Assembly: GCA_964360255.1 (NCBI GenBank)
Contig: CAYHVK010000001.1
Span: 1-64,000 of the forward strand
DNA length: 64,000 nt
Direction of reading: 5' to 3'
Origin: CAYHVK01 sp964360255
Lineage (GTDB): Bacteria > Bdellovibrionota > Bdellovibrionia > Bdellovibrionales > UBA1609
Shown here: piece by piece, positions 6,847-15,734 of the stretch
How the letters are laid out: each line of letters begins with the position of its first letter
How positions within the stretch are numbered: position 1 is the first letter of the stretch
Notes under the pieces: model-generated
Told to the model about the DNA's origin: nothing
Database searches by the model: none
Seen by the model: only the letters and a program-made list of their open reading frames with translations
Translations under genes and position numbers: made by a program

Positions 6847-9663
6847 GTGACGACCACTCCCCCAGATTACAAAGATACGGTAAATCTACCAGTAACTGAA
6901 TTCCCGATGCGCGGAAACTTGCCGCAAACTGAACCCAATCTTATTGCGCGCTGGAAGCAAAAAGATATTTACAATAAAGTGATCGCAAAGAATAAAGCCG
7001 GCGGCCGCAATTTCACAATGCCGGATGGACCTCCTTATGCGAATGGCAACATTCACATTGGTCATGCTCTCAATAAGATCTTAAAAGATATCGTTCTTAA
7101 ATATAAAAATATGCAAGGCTTCCAAGCGGAGTTTATTCCGGGTTGGGACTGCCATGGTTTGCCGATTGAACTCAAAGTAACGGCGAACTTAGGCTCGAAA
7201 AAAAACGATATGTCGAAAAAAGAAATTCGTGATCTTTGCCGCAAAGAAGCCACTAAGTGGATTGGCATTCAGCAAGAGCAATTTATTCGCCTCGGCGTTC
7301 TCGCGGATTGGGAGAACCCCTACTACACAATGCAACCTGCGTATGAAGCCGAAGAAATTCGTGTGATCGCCGAAATTCAGAAGAATGGTATTTTATACCG
7401 CGGTGAAAAACCAGTTTACTGGTGCCCGGCTTTGCAAACGGCGCTCGCCGCTGCTGAAGTTGAATACCACGATCATAAGAGCCCTTCTGTTTATGTGAAG
7501 TTCAATGTTGAAAAACCAGTTGGCCCTCTCGCCGGACTTAAGAAAAAAGTTTCGATCGTTATCTGGACGACAACTCCTTGGACTCTTCCGGCCAACTACG
7601 CCATCGCGCTCAATAAGAATTTTGAATACGGTGTATATGAGCTAACTTCTGCACCTACTGGTAATGCCTCTGATGAACTCGTCGTAATTGCGACTGAACT
7701 TAAAGAGGCTTTCGAAAAAGATTCTGGTGCCACTCTCTCCGGTCCAGTGAAAACTTTCAAAGGTTCTGAGCTTGATAATACAACTGCACGTCACCCTTTC
7801 ATGGACCGCGATTCTTTAATCATCTTAGGTGATCACGTAAGCCTTGAGGCTGGTACGGGTGCGGTTCATACGGCTCCTGCACATGGCCTCGACGATTATC
7901 AGGTTGGGTTGAAATACAAACTTCCGATTCATAGCGCCGTCGATGCGGCAGGTAAATACACAGCCGATGTGCCTCAGTATGCCGGTATGAAAATCTGGGA
8001 TGCAAACAAAAAGATCGTTGAAGATCTAACTGCCAGCGGTCACTTGATTGCCATGAAAGAGATCACACACAGCTATCCGCACAATCCACGCTCGAAGACC
8101 CCGCTTATTTTCAGAGCCACTCCGCAGTGGTTTATTCGTATGGACGATGATGATTTTGGTCTGCGCAAAAAAGCACTTGAGCTCATTGATAAACAAATCA
8201 AATTCGTACCTGATTGGGGTCGCCCTCGTTTAACAGCGATGGTTTCTAACACTCCAGATTGGTGCCTCAGTCGTCAGCGCACTTGGGGCGTACCGATTCC
8301 GGTGTTCTTCTGTAAATCTTGTGGTGAGGCTTTGGCTGAGCCAAAAGTTATGCATAAAGTGGCCGACAAAATGGAAAGCACAGGCCAAGGCATCGAAGCT
8401 TACTTTGATACTCCAGTTGAAGAATTCACTGCTGGTGAGAAATGCAAAAAATGCGGTGCTACAGAATTTACTAAGAGCGAAGATATCTTAGATGTTTGGT
8501 TCGACTCAGGTATCTGTCACACCGCTGTTCAGAAAAAGCGCAAAGGTTTAAAATACCCTGCTGATATTTACCTTGAAGGTAGCGATCAGCATCGCGGTTG
8601 GTTCCAGACGAGCTTGATGTCTTCTGTTGCAGCTTACGAAAAGCCACCATTTGAAGCTTTGATCACTCACGGATTTGTGAACGATGCTCAAGGCCACAAG
8701 ATGTCGAAGTCTAAAGGCAATGTGGTTGACCCGCATGAAGTGATTAAGAAATATGGAGCTGAAATTTTACGCCTTTGGGTGACTTACGAAGATTATGGCA
8801 CCGACGTTTCTGTGAGCGACGACATGTTCTTGCGGGTGAGTGAAACTTATCGCCGCATCCGCAATACAATGCGCTACTTGCTCGGCAACTTGAATGATTT
8901 TGATCCGAAAAAAGACTCAGTTGAATTCTCAAAAATGCCAGAGATGGATCAATGGGCGATGCTTCGCCTTGATCAGCTCATTCGTGAGTGCACAACGGCA
9001 TTTGATAACTACAACTTCTTTAAAGTTTACCATGCTCTTAACGTGTTCTTCACAGTTGAGCTTTCTGCCACTTACATGGATATGCTGAAAGATCGTATGT
9101 ACACGGGCAAGAAGACGGGCAACAGCCGTCGCTCTTCACAAACTGTGTTCTATAAACTTGTAACAAATTTGACGGGCCTTATGGCTCCGATTCTGACTTT
9201 CTTAGCGGAAGAAGTGAATGATTACTTGCCGGGCGAGAAGACAGAGAGCGTGTTCTTAAGAGAATTCCCGAAACCGCTTTTCACTGAAGCTGAAGTGGCC
9301 GCGCAGAAACCACTTCTTGATCAGCTTACAGAGCTTTTCAAAGTGCGTGAATTAGTGGCCAAACAACTTGAAGATCTTCGCCGCGAGAAAGTCATCGGCT
9401 CAAGCCTTGATGCCCAGGTGAAAATCACAGCTAAGGGAGAAACTTTAAAAGCACTTCAATCTTATAAAGATTTACGTGAATTCTTTATCGTTTCTAAAGC
9501 TGAAGTCGTAGATGGAGGCGCAAGCCTGAAAGCTGCATTTGAAGCTCATGTTGCGAAAGCTGACGGCGAAAAATGCACGCGCTGCTGGCATTACAGTACA
9601 GAAATCGGCAAGGACGCAAAATTCCCTGGCATTTGCCCGAAATGTGTTGAAGCATTAAGTTAA
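6847..9663 (+). CDS. ileS: isoleucyl-tRNA synthetase
   Basis: 938 residues, the usual length for bacterial IleRS. GTG start with AAGAAGGA about 6 nt upstream. The class I signatures are intact: PPYANGNIHIGHAL with HIGH at 70-73 and KMSKSKGN for ATP/tRNA binding. The CP1 editing domain is present (WTTTPWTLPANYA, TGAVHTAPAHG), as is a C-terminal zinc module (CTRCWHYS...CPKC). It charges tRNA-Ile in the cytoplasm and hydrolyses misactivated Val. It is followed 18 nt later by lspA, the common ileS-lspA arrangement of many bacteria. Confidence 0.98.
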   Translation: MTTTPPDYKDTVNLPVTEFPMRGNLPQTEPNLIARWKQKDIYNKVIAKNKAGGRNFTMPDGPPYANGNIHIGHALNKILKDIVLKYKNMQGFQAEFIPGWDCHGLPIELKVTANLGSKKNDMSKKEIRDLCRKEATKWIGIQQEQFIRLGVLADWENPYYTMQPAYEAEEIRVIAEIQKNGILYRGEKPVYWCPALQTALAAAEVEYHDHKSPSVYVKFNVEKPVGPLAGLKKKVSIVIWTTTPWTLPANYAIALNKNFEYGVYELTSAPTGNASDELVVIATELKEAFEKDSGATLSGPVKTFKGSELDNTTARHPFMDRDSLIILGDHVSLEAGTGAVHTAPAHGLDDYQVGLKYKLPIHSAVDAAGKYTADVPQYAGMKIWDANKKIVEDLTASGHLIAMKEITHSYPHNPRSKTPLIFRATPQWFIRMDDDDFGLRKKALELIDKQIKFVPDWGRPRLTAMVSNTPDWCLSRQRTWGVPIPVFFCKSCGEALAEPKVMHKVADKMESTGQGIEAYFDTPVEEFTAGEKCKKCGATEFTKSEDILDVWFDSGICHTAVQKKRKGLKYPADIYLEGSDQHRGWFQTSLMSSVAAYEKPPFEALITHGFVNDAQGHKMSKSKGNVVDPHEVIKKYGAEILRLWVTYEDYGTDVSVSDDMFLRVSETYRRIRNTMRYLLGNLNDFDPKKDSVEFSKMPEMDQWAMLRLDQLIRECTTAFDNYNFFKVYHALNVFFTVELSATYMDMLKDRMYTGKKTGNSRRSSQTVFYKLVTNLTGLMAPILTFLAEEVNDYLPGEKTESVFLREFPKPLFTEAEVAAQKPLLDQLTELFKVRELVAKQLEDLRREKVIGSSLDAQVKITAKGETLKALQSYKDLREFFIVSKAEVVDGGASLKAAFEAHVAKADGEKCTRCWHYSTEIGKDAKFPGICPKCVEALS

Positions 9664-9681
9664 GTTTTTATAGGAGTCATC

Positions 9682-10209
9682 TTGGGCCGTAAATATATGA
9701 TCTTGATCGTCGTTTCTTTATTTTTGATCGCCATTGATCAGATCGCAAAGATTTATGTTCATGCTAATTTCGAGTTAGGTGAAACGATTACGGTGATTCC
9801 GGGTTATTTTAATTTCACTTACGTTCGTAACATCGGCGCGGCCTTCGGCATCTTCACAGACTCGAATGAAACCTTTCGTCATATTTTTTTCTTATCGATT
9901 CCCGCCATTGCCGTAGGAATTATTGTGTTCTTTATTTATGGCCTACCAGAAACTGAACGCGCACAAATTTTAGCGCTCTCTGCCATTGCTGGCGGAGCCG
10001 TTGGTAACTACATTGACCGTATTCAGCACGGCTTTGTGATCGACTTCTTAGATTTTCATATTCAGAACATTTACTCATGGCCGGTTTTCAATATCGCAGA
10101 TTCAGCTATCGTTATTGGCGTAGCCGTGCTCACCGTGCTGATGATAGTTGAGTTTTGGAACGAAAGAAAAAAAGCCACTGCTGGCGGGCAAAAGCCTGCG
10201 AAGAGCTAG
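9682..10209 (+). CDS. lspA: lipoprotein signal peptidase (signal peptidase II)
   Basis: 175 residues. TTG start at 9682 chosen for the AGGAG site at 9672-9676; the next ATG is at 9697. Four membrane helices, the conserved N-terminal Asp/Lys (DQIAKIY), and the aspartyl protease dyad in GNYIDR (D112) and FNIADS (D140) are visible. It cleaves the signal peptide of prolipoproteins after Lgt has acylated the lipobox cysteine. It lies between ileS and lgt, matching the many lipoproteins in this window. The C-terminal tail is basic and cytoplasmic. Confidence 0.97.
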   Translation: MGRKYMILIVVSLFLIAIDQIAKIYVHANFELGETITVIPGYFNFTYVRNIGAAFGIFTDSNETFRHIFFLSIPAIAVGIIVFFIYGLPETERAQILALSAIAGGAVGNYIDRIQHGFVIDFLDFHIQNIYSWPVFNIADSAIVIGVAVLTVLMIVEFWNERKKATAGGQKPAKS

Positions 10210-10237
10210 ACGGCTCAACACCTTTAAGGGGTTTTAA

Positions 10238-11047
10238 TTGCTCCCTTTTATAAGAATCAACGAACAGCTTATGCTCCCTACGTACATGCTCGTCTTGAGC
10301 GTGACGTACTGCTTGGCTTTGGTTTTTACTTTCTATCGCGCTGGCTCGGACAAAAGGCACATCGCTTTAGATTTAGCCTTGGCTATTATGATTGGTGGTT
10401 TTTTAGGAGCCCGCCTTTTACACGTAGCTTACGAATATCCAACATTCTACTGGGACAACCCAGGTGAAATTTTTAAATTCTGGCGTGGAGGATTTGTTTA
10501 TTACGGCGGCTTTATTGGCGCCCTCGTTCTTTGCTCTATTTACGTGCACTTCAAGAAAATTTCGTTTCTCGCTTGGGCTGATTTTTACGCCCCCGTGCTT
10601 TCTCTCGGCTACGCACTAGGGCGCGTGGGCTGCTTCTTAAATGGGTGCTGTTTCGGTGATGTTTGCACTTTACCTTGGGCTGTTGAATTCAATTATCCCG
10701 GACTACCTACCGGACTTCGTCACCCGACCCAACTCTATGCAATGATATTTGAGCTCTGTGTTTTTGCATTTCTGCTTTGGTTTGAAAGACGAAGTAAAAA
10801 AGGCCCCTCAAGGTCTCAAGGTCCTGCAGCTTCGTATACAGCTCACACCGGCGATTTGTTTTTCACTTGGCTCGGCCTTCATGGCTGCGGCCGATTGGTT
10901 ATGGAAGCATTCAGAGATGATGACCGCGGAGCCTTTATCTTAGGGCTTAGTATTTCGACTTGGCTGAGTCTGATTCTCATCGTTGTAGCGATTATAGGAC
11001 TCTTAAAAGTGGCGACCCTCAGAGGGATGTCGCCGCCCAAATATTAG
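10238..11047 (+). CDS. lgt: prolipoprotein diacylglyceryl transferase
   Basis: 269 residues, TTG start behind AAGGGG. It is a multi-pass inner-membrane enzyme with the family signatures RGGFVYYGGFIGA, GRVGCFLNGCCFG (catalytic Arg region) and RHPTQLYAMIFE. It transfers diacylglycerol from phosphatidylglycerol to the lipobox Cys of prolipoproteins, the step before LspA. A stretch with KKGPSRSQGPAASY near residue 190 is a slightly extended cytoplasmic loop. It is 28 nt after lspA, so the two enzymes of the pathway are likely co-transcribed. Confidence 0.96.
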   Translation: MLPFIRINEQLMLPTYMLVLSVTYCLALVFTFYRAGSDKRHIALDLALAIMIGGFLGARLLHVAYEYPTFYWDNPGEIFKFWRGGFVYYGGFIGALVLCSIYVHFKKISFLAWADFYAPVLSLGYALGRVGCFLNGCCFGDVCTLPWAVEFNYPGLPTGLRHPTQLYAMIFELCVFAFLLWFERRSKKGPSRSQGPAASYTAHTGDLFFTWLGLHGCGRLVMEAFRDDDRGAFILGLSISTWLSLILIVVAIIGLLKVATLRGMSPPKY

Positions 11048-11113
11048 ACAGTCCTATTCTCTTTTCAAAGGCTATTTATAATAGAGAGCGAATCTCGTAT
11101 TATACATCCACTT

Positions 11114-12361
11114 ATGAAGTTGATGCTCCCGTCTGCTCGAGTAGCTCTATGTTCGGTTTTGCTTATCAGCGGCTTTTACCAGTCGGCCCATGCTATTTCT
11201 TGCCCTGATTTTCTTAAGAAAGTGGGAGCTGTCGTCCACACCAACGGTTTAGTTTCGGCTCGAAATGCCATATCAATTCCACGCCGACTGACCATTCATC
11301 GATTAAATAAAAAACTCGTCGGTCGCTCGATTGAATCATTTATTACAGAGAGTGGAACACGCTTAGACTTGACCGGTCTCAATATTAATACTGAAGAACT
11401 CAACTACATCTATGAAGTGCTGTTACAAAAAGGGTTTATCACCACGAAACTGAATTCGGTTCGTCTCGCTTACAATCCCGCTCTACAATCAATGCCGTTA
11501 ACTTTATTTCTCAAAAATATCTCGCATGTGACTCAAATCACCGAGCTCGACCTACGCGGGATTTATATCTCGTCAAAGAGTCTTGAGCACATATCGAATT
11601 ATTACCCAGAACTTAAAAAGCTTCGTATGAGCGTGTTCAACGGCCGCGCTTTACGAGCTTTGAATAATAACTATAAACTTGAGTTTATCGATTTCTCTGA
11701 AGCTTTTATTCGTAAATCTGAAGTGCGCGTGGCACCAGATGAAAGCTTAAGTCGCCCCAACGTAGCCGTGGCTGAGCTCAAAACATTTATCACTGGTCAT
11801 CGTCGCACTTTGAAGACGCTGCTTTTACCGCCGCAATTACCCGCCCAACATGAAAACCTTTTAGCTCTGGGTCCAAAATACGGCGTTCATTTACGGCAGG
11901 CTTCAATTGCCTTCAAGGTGGATTTTAATTCTGAGGCGCAATTGAATGGTAAGGGTGGTCTCACCCTCAATTTAAATGGCAAAACTGAGAGTATTTTCTT
12001 TTCTGGCCTGATAGCTCCAAGCCCCAAAAGCTATGATGTAAATGAACTTGTGGTGGCTCATCACTTAAATTTATTCTTGAAGAATTTAGCTCATGAAGGT
12101 GTTCAGGGATTACTTGTGGCGCCAATTAAAACTGTTGAAGGAACCTACTACGGAGACGTGTATTTTAAACGCCTAATTAACGGCGTAGAGAAGGGCTTCT
12201 TACTCTCGAATCTCCTCAGCCATATGCGTCTCTTAACACCTGTTACAAGAGCCTGGAACAATCACAATGTGTCTGATATTAAAGTGTGGAAGCACCTGAT
12301 TGACCTACACACTCAGCTCGAAGAGCAAGGCGCCTTTAGTGAAATCGGCTCTATTAAGTAG
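11114..12361 (+). CDS. secreted leucine-rich-repeat-like protein
   Basis: 415 residues. An N-terminal signal peptide (MLPSARVALCSVLLISGFYQSAHA) is followed by irregular leucine-rich motifs (RLDLTGLNINTEELNYI, ITELDLRGIYISSKSLEHI, LKKLRMSVFNG, LEFIDFSEA), suggesting a curved solenoid in residues about 85-210. The C-terminal half has a different, mixed character (TLNLNGKTESIFF, VHLRQASIAFKV) and no known domain. Likely periplasmic or surface, perhaps a binding protein. A TATAAT box lies at 11077-11082 in the 66-nt gap after lgt, but I see no good -35. The gene ends directly at a remarkable long inverted repeat. Confidence 0.7.
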   Translation: MKLMLPSARVALCSVLLISGFYQSAHAISCPDFLKKVGAVVHTNGLVSARNAISIPRRLTIHRLNKKLVGRSIESFITESGTRLDLTGLNINTEELNYIYEVLLQKGFITTKLNSVRLAYNPALQSMPLTLFLKNISHVTQITELDLRGIYISSKSLEHISNYYPELKKLRMSVFNGRALRALNNNYKLEFIDFSEAFIRKSEVRVAPDESLSRPNVAVAELKTFITGHRRTLKTLLLPPQLPAQHENLLALGPKYGVHLRQASIAFKVDFNSEAQLNGKGGLTLNLNGKTESIFFSGLIAPSPKSYDVNELVVAHHLNLFLKNLAHEGVQGLLVAPIKTVEGTYYGDVYFKRLINGVEKGFLLSNLLSHMRLLTPVTRAWNNHNVSDIKVWKHLIDLHTQLEEQGAFSEIGSIK

Positions 12362-12424
12362 AAAAGGTGCCCGGTTGCTAATCGGTGCGGCGTTGCAGCA
12401 CCGATTAGCAACCGGGCACCTTTT
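12362..12424. repeat. 63-bp perfect inverted repeat after a stop codon
   Basis: Two perfect 27-bp arms (12362-12388 and 12398-12424) flank a 9-nt loop GGCGTTGCA, beginning one base after the upstream stop. The arm ends read AAAAGGTGCC and GGGCACCTTTT, so it works as a U-tailed terminator in both directions. It is far longer than normal intrinsic terminators. The outer core AGGTGYC...GRCACCTTTT is shared with the hairpin at 970-990, so it may be a REP/MITE-like element. The following 130 bases to the next gene hold no other feature I can support. Confidence 0.85.
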
Positions 12425-12555
12425 TGGCAACAGTGTTGCCGTCCTTTTCTAAGCCGAAAATTGTTAGCCACCTGTTAAGCAAGCTTCCGTTTGTGAGTTT
12501 TGTATTCAAAAGCATCCATGCCACAGCTGGAATAGACGTTGCTCTTTAGCTCCCT

Positions 12556-13338
12556 ATGAATAAAAGAGCGTTTTCTACGACCTTAATAGTGCTTTTGTTA
12601 TTACAAACTGCGCAGGCTCAAATAACTGTTCGAGCTATAGCTCCAACGGGATGGCAGATGGGCTCTTCTGTAACTGAAGTTACAGTTGCTGAGACTCCCA
12701 AATTAGCATTTGATCCGGAAGGGCTTACGGAGTGTACTTCTTGGCAGTGTTCTAATTATGCCAAAACTCCCTCGCCAGCCGAGCAGATTCAATCTATTCA
12801 CAGCCAATTGCCGCCGGCTCAGTTAGATATTGGATTCATGAGTGAAGACAGCTCTGTAACAGCTCCTGTTGTGAAATCTTCACGTGGTATTCCCAGCCAA
12901 TTATCTTATGCTGATAAACTTATGGGTAAAGCTCGATTTGGACTCGCGTACAGAGATAATTTATGCGGCGTTGGTGTGCGAACAACTTTTGCCAAAGCCG
13001 GGCTATTTAAACCTGGCTCTTCAGGTATCCGTAGCACCGCGCTTTGGGATCCGTACTTAAAAAGACAAGGTTTTGTGAATATGGGTAAAGATTCTCCTTA
13101 CTGCACAGTTCCGGGTGTTATTCGTCTCTATAATAAGTCCCAGATCCCAAGAAAAGAAATGAAAAGAAGAGGGATGAAAATCACTTCAGGTGATATTCAT
13201 GGCCACGTTGAGTTTGTTGGCACAGACGGAAAATTCTACGCTGCAGCTCAGTCACGCACATCTCGCGATACACAATTGGCCCCTGGACGACGCCCGATTA
13301 TTGGATGCTATGTTAAACGAACGGAGGTTGGATTATGA
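12556..13338 (+). CDS. secreted protein, possible NlpC/CHAP-type amidase fold
   Basis: 260 residues with a signal peptide (MNKRAFSTTLIVLLLLQTAQA, cut before QITV). After a low-complexity region (about 30-110) the C-terminal domain has a Cys-containing helix (NLCGVGVRTTFAKAGL, C137) and a later GDIHGHVEFVG segment with H217. This Cys then His-in-beta-strand order is seen in papain-like NlpC/P60 and CHAP peptidoglycan hydrolases. The match is by pattern only and no third catalytic residue is assigned. If correct, it would act on peptidoglycan in the periplasm. No good ribosome site is visible. It overlaps the next gene by ATGA. Confidence 0.55.
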   Translation: MNKRAFSTTLIVLLLLQTAQAQITVRAIAPTGWQMGSSVTEVTVAETPKLAFDPEGLTECTSWQCSNYAKTPSPAEQIQSIHSQLPPAQLDIGFMSEDSSVTAPVVKSSRGIPSQLSYADKLMGKARFGLAYRDNLCGVGVRTTFAKAGLFKPGSSGIRSTALWDPYLKRQGFVNMGKDSPYCTVPGVIRLYNKSQIPRKEMKRRGMKITSGDIHGHVEFVGTDGKFYAAAQSRTSRDTQLAPGRRPIIGCYVKRTEVGL

Positions 13339-13748
13339 AATTCTTAATGGTTATTTTCACTTTTACTTTTCTGGCGGTTATGAATGTTTCAATTGCTGCA
13401 CCGACTGTGAATCTCACAGACCTACGCAAAATGAACAACTTAACTACGGCAGAAATTAGAACTTCGATTATTGAAGTAAGAAACGTACTTGAGCAGTTTA
13501 ATCTTTCTAAAGGTGATATTAATATTCGCGAACAAGAAGCTCAGGTTTATCTCGAGCTCGCACTTAAAACTATCAAAGTGGATGAAACTGGCGATGCAGA
13601 AGCCTTCTTGTTTCACACTTACAACAGTGATAAAAAAGCTTTCAACAGAGCTTTAAATAAAATGGATCAGAAAAAAGCAGCTTCAATTCGTTATACGATT
13701 GATCAAGCCGGCAAATCATTAAAGCAAGGTCAAGACTCAGTGGAATAA
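13335..13748 (+). CDS. small secreted helical protein
   Basis: 137 residues. The ATG overlaps the stop of the previous gene by 4 nt, so translation is coupled; a GGAGG site (AACGGAGGTTGGATT) lies inside the upstream gene. Signal peptide (MKFLMVIFTFTFLAVMNVSIA). The mature part is mostly helical and polar (TTAEIRTSIIEVRNVLEQF, EAQVYLELALKTIKV), without cysteines. Overlap with the putative amidase suggests a partner or inhibitor, but no family is recognised. Confidence 0.65.
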   Translation: MKFLMVIFTFTFLAVMNVSIAAPTVNLTDLRKMNNLTTAEIRTSIIEVRNVLEQFNLSKGDINIREQEAQVYLELALKTIKVDETGDAEAFLFHTYNSDKKAFNRALNKMDQKKAASIRYTIDQAGKSLKQGQDSVE

Positions 13749-13913
13749 GGCGAAGCCATTGGTTTTTAAGTCACAATTCGGTGTCTAAATCTGGCGCAGT
13801 TAAAGTAAAAATTCCCCGGTAGCCTATGCTCCCTACCCTTTAAATTCGTTTTTGGGCTGGTATGGCAAATGAATAGTATCAGATGACCCATTCTTAATGG
13901 TCGGAGGCGACTC

Positions 13914-14495
13914 GTGAAAACGATTTTTAAAATTGCCCTAATCTTGACTCTTTCAACTGGATTCTTAACTGCTTGTGATCGCGGCAAAAGCAAATCTAGT
14001 AGTGGAATAAACGATCCTTACAACCCGAATGGCGGCAGTGGCGGCGGAAACTTTCCGGCCCAGTATTCATTTTCTGGCCGCGCTCATGTCGTAAACCGCA
14101 GTGTTTATCGTGAATTCTTAAAAGGTGATTTTTGTTATTCGAAAAAACGGGATTGCGCGCGCATTGATGGCGGACCGCGCATCACTATGGATTTTAATAG
14201 CCTCACGCTTCCGGCTCACGAGCAGCTTCAATCAAGAATCCGTTTGTTCTTAAAAGATGACAAGCGCAACGGCTATTACCAAGGCAGCGTTGCTGTAGCG
14301 AACTACTTACTTTTGCTCCGCCCATTAAGTGGCAATACTCAATTTGAAGGCAGTATCACTGACCGCGCTATGCGTGGTTTTGGCAAGCGCGTGCAATTTA
14401 TTGGTACTGGCAGCCCGGCAAGTGGAGGTTTTAGACTCCAGGTGCTTTATGACGGTGAATTAATGCTTGAAGGTCGCCTGTCTAGTAGACGATAA
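13914..14495 (+). CDS. lipoprotein of unknown function
   Basis: 193 residues from a GTG at 13914 with GGAGG at 13903-13907. A type II signal peptide ends in the lipobox LTAC with the acylated C21, then a flexible Ser/Gly/Asn-rich tether (SKSSSGINDPYNPNGGSGGG) before a probable beta-rich domain that begins with YSFSGRAHVVNRSVY. Two cysteines (DFCYSKKRDC) could pair. It would be processed by the Lgt and LspA encoded nearby and anchored in the periplasm, inner leaflet of the outer membrane being the default. No known family recognised. Confidence 0.75.
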   Translation: MKTIFKIALILTLSTGFLTACDRGKSKSSSGINDPYNPNGGSGGGNFPAQYSFSGRAHVVNRSVYREFLKGDFCYSKKRDCARIDGGPRITMDFNSLTLPAHEQLQSRIRLFLKDDKRNGYYQGSVAVANYLLLLRPLSGNTQFEGSITDRAMRGFGKRVQFIGTGSPASGGFRLQVLYDGELMLEGRLSSRR

Positions 14496-14506
14496 TTCCA
14501 CTTAGA

Positions 14507-14716
14507 GTGGAAAAGCAAATTAAGTGCCCTCGGTGCAAAACCTTAACGGTTTATTCAAGTGAAAATCCTTCTCGCCCTTTCTGTAGCGAGCGTTGCCGTT
14601 TGATCGATCTCGGAGATTGGGCTGACGGCAAATTTGCTATTCCTGCTGAGAACGTAACAAATCCACCTGAAAAAAACGAAGAAAATCCAGAAGAGGACGA
14701 CGATGGCGAGCTTTAA
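14507..14716 (+). CDS. yacG: YacG-type zinc-binding protein
   Basis: 69 residues, GTG start without a clear ribosome site, 11 nt after the lipoprotein stop, so probably translationally coupled. The treble-clef zinc site is C7-P-R-C10 and C26-SER-C30, followed by the family signature RLIDLGDWADGKFAIP. The tail is very acidic (EENPEEDDDGEL). E. coli YacG binds and inhibits DNA gyrase GyrB; that role here is by homology. It overlaps pfkA by 14 nt. Confidence 0.88.
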   Translation: MEKQIKCPRCKTLTVYSSENPSRPFCSERCRLIDLGDWADGKFAIPAENVTNPPEKNEENPEEDDDGEL

Positions 14717-15695
14717 TGCTTTGGTAATGAAGAGGCTGGGTGTTTACTGCAGTGGCGGTGATGCCCCCGGAATGAATGCTGCTATTCGCGCTGTTGTTCG
14801 TACTGCGATTGTTAATAAACTTGAGGTGGTTGGCTTTGTCGGCGGCTATTCAGGTATTCACGACAACAAACATCTTTCTTTAGATTTACGTTCAGTGGCG
14901 AATATTATTCAGCGTGGTGGCAGCATTTTAAAGGCCGGGCGCTCTCCTGAATTTATGCAAGCTGAAGGTCGCAAAAAAGCTGCGGATAATATTAAAGCCA
15001 ATGGCATCGATGCCCTAGTATGTATTGGTGGCGACGGCTCTTTCACTGGTGCACACACGCTTTGGAACGAACACAAAATCCCGGTTGTGGGAGTGCCCGG
15101 TACTATTGATAACGATATCTTGGGTAGCGATGACACCATTGGTTTTGATACCGCTGTGAATACGGCTCTTGATGCTATCGATAGAATTCGGGATACAGCG
15201 GCCAGCCACGATCGACTTTTTATTGTCGAAGTGATGGGACGCGATTCTGGTTTTATCGCCATTGCAGCGGGTGTGGCAGGTGGAGCAGAAGATATCTTTA
15301 TTCCCGAGCACCCCTTTCAATTAGAAAAAACCATTGAAATTATTAAGCGTGGTATGGCTCGCGGTAAAACTAGTAGTATTCTTGTTACTGCTGAAGGACA
15401 AAAACCAGGGCGTGCTTATGATTTGGCAGAAGCCATTCGTAAACATGCAGGTCTTCAAGCCAAAGTTTGTATTTTGGGTCATATTCAGCGCGGCGGTAGC
15501 CCAACAGCCAACGATCGTATTTTGGCCAGTCGCATGGGCATGACTGCTGTACAACTTCTTTTAAACGGGAGCTGTGATATTATGGTGGGCTCGCAAGGTG
15601 AAAGTCTGGTGATGATTGGTTTTGCTGATGCTTTAAAAAGCAAAAAACAAGTCAACCAGCCGCTTATTGAACTCGCACAGGTACTTTCAAATTGA
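14703..15695 (+). CDS. pfkA: 6-phosphofructokinase
   Basis: 330 residues if it starts at the ATG at 14703 (GAGG 7 nt upstream, inside yacG). An ATG at 14727 would give the usual family N-terminus MKRLGVYCSGGDAPG, so the first 8 residues are uncertain. It has the catalytic signatures SGGDAPGMNAA, IGGDGSFTGA (ATP-binding type rather than the Asp-containing pyrophosphate type), PGTIDNDI with the catalytic Asp, and VMGRDSGFIA plus EGQ and HIQRGGSP for fructose-6-phosphate. It phosphorylates fructose-6-phosphate in glycolysis. Confidence 0.95.
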   Translation: MASFNALVMKRLGVYCSGGDAPGMNAAIRAVVRTAIVNKLEVVGFVGGYSGIHDNKHLSLDLRSVANIIQRGGSILKAGRSPEFMQAEGRKKAADNIKANGIDALVCIGGDGSFTGAHTLWNEHKIPVVGVPGTIDNDILGSDDTIGFDTAVNTALDAIDRIRDTAASHDRLFIVEVMGRDSGFIAIAAGVAGGAEDIFIPEHPFQLEKTIEIIKRGMARGKTSSILVTAEGQKPGRAYDLAEAIRKHAGLQAKVCILGHIQRGGSPTANDRILASRMGMTAVQLLLNGSCDIMVGSQGESLVMIGFADALKSKKQVNQPLIELAQVLSN

Positions 15696-15734
15696 TGACG
15701 TCGGCGGTAGTCCGGTGAGAATGACGGTGGTCCG

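Noticed and set aside
11077..11082. TATAAT upstream of the leucine-rich protein as a promoter
   Set aside because: No acceptable -35 at 16-18 nt; kept only as a remark.
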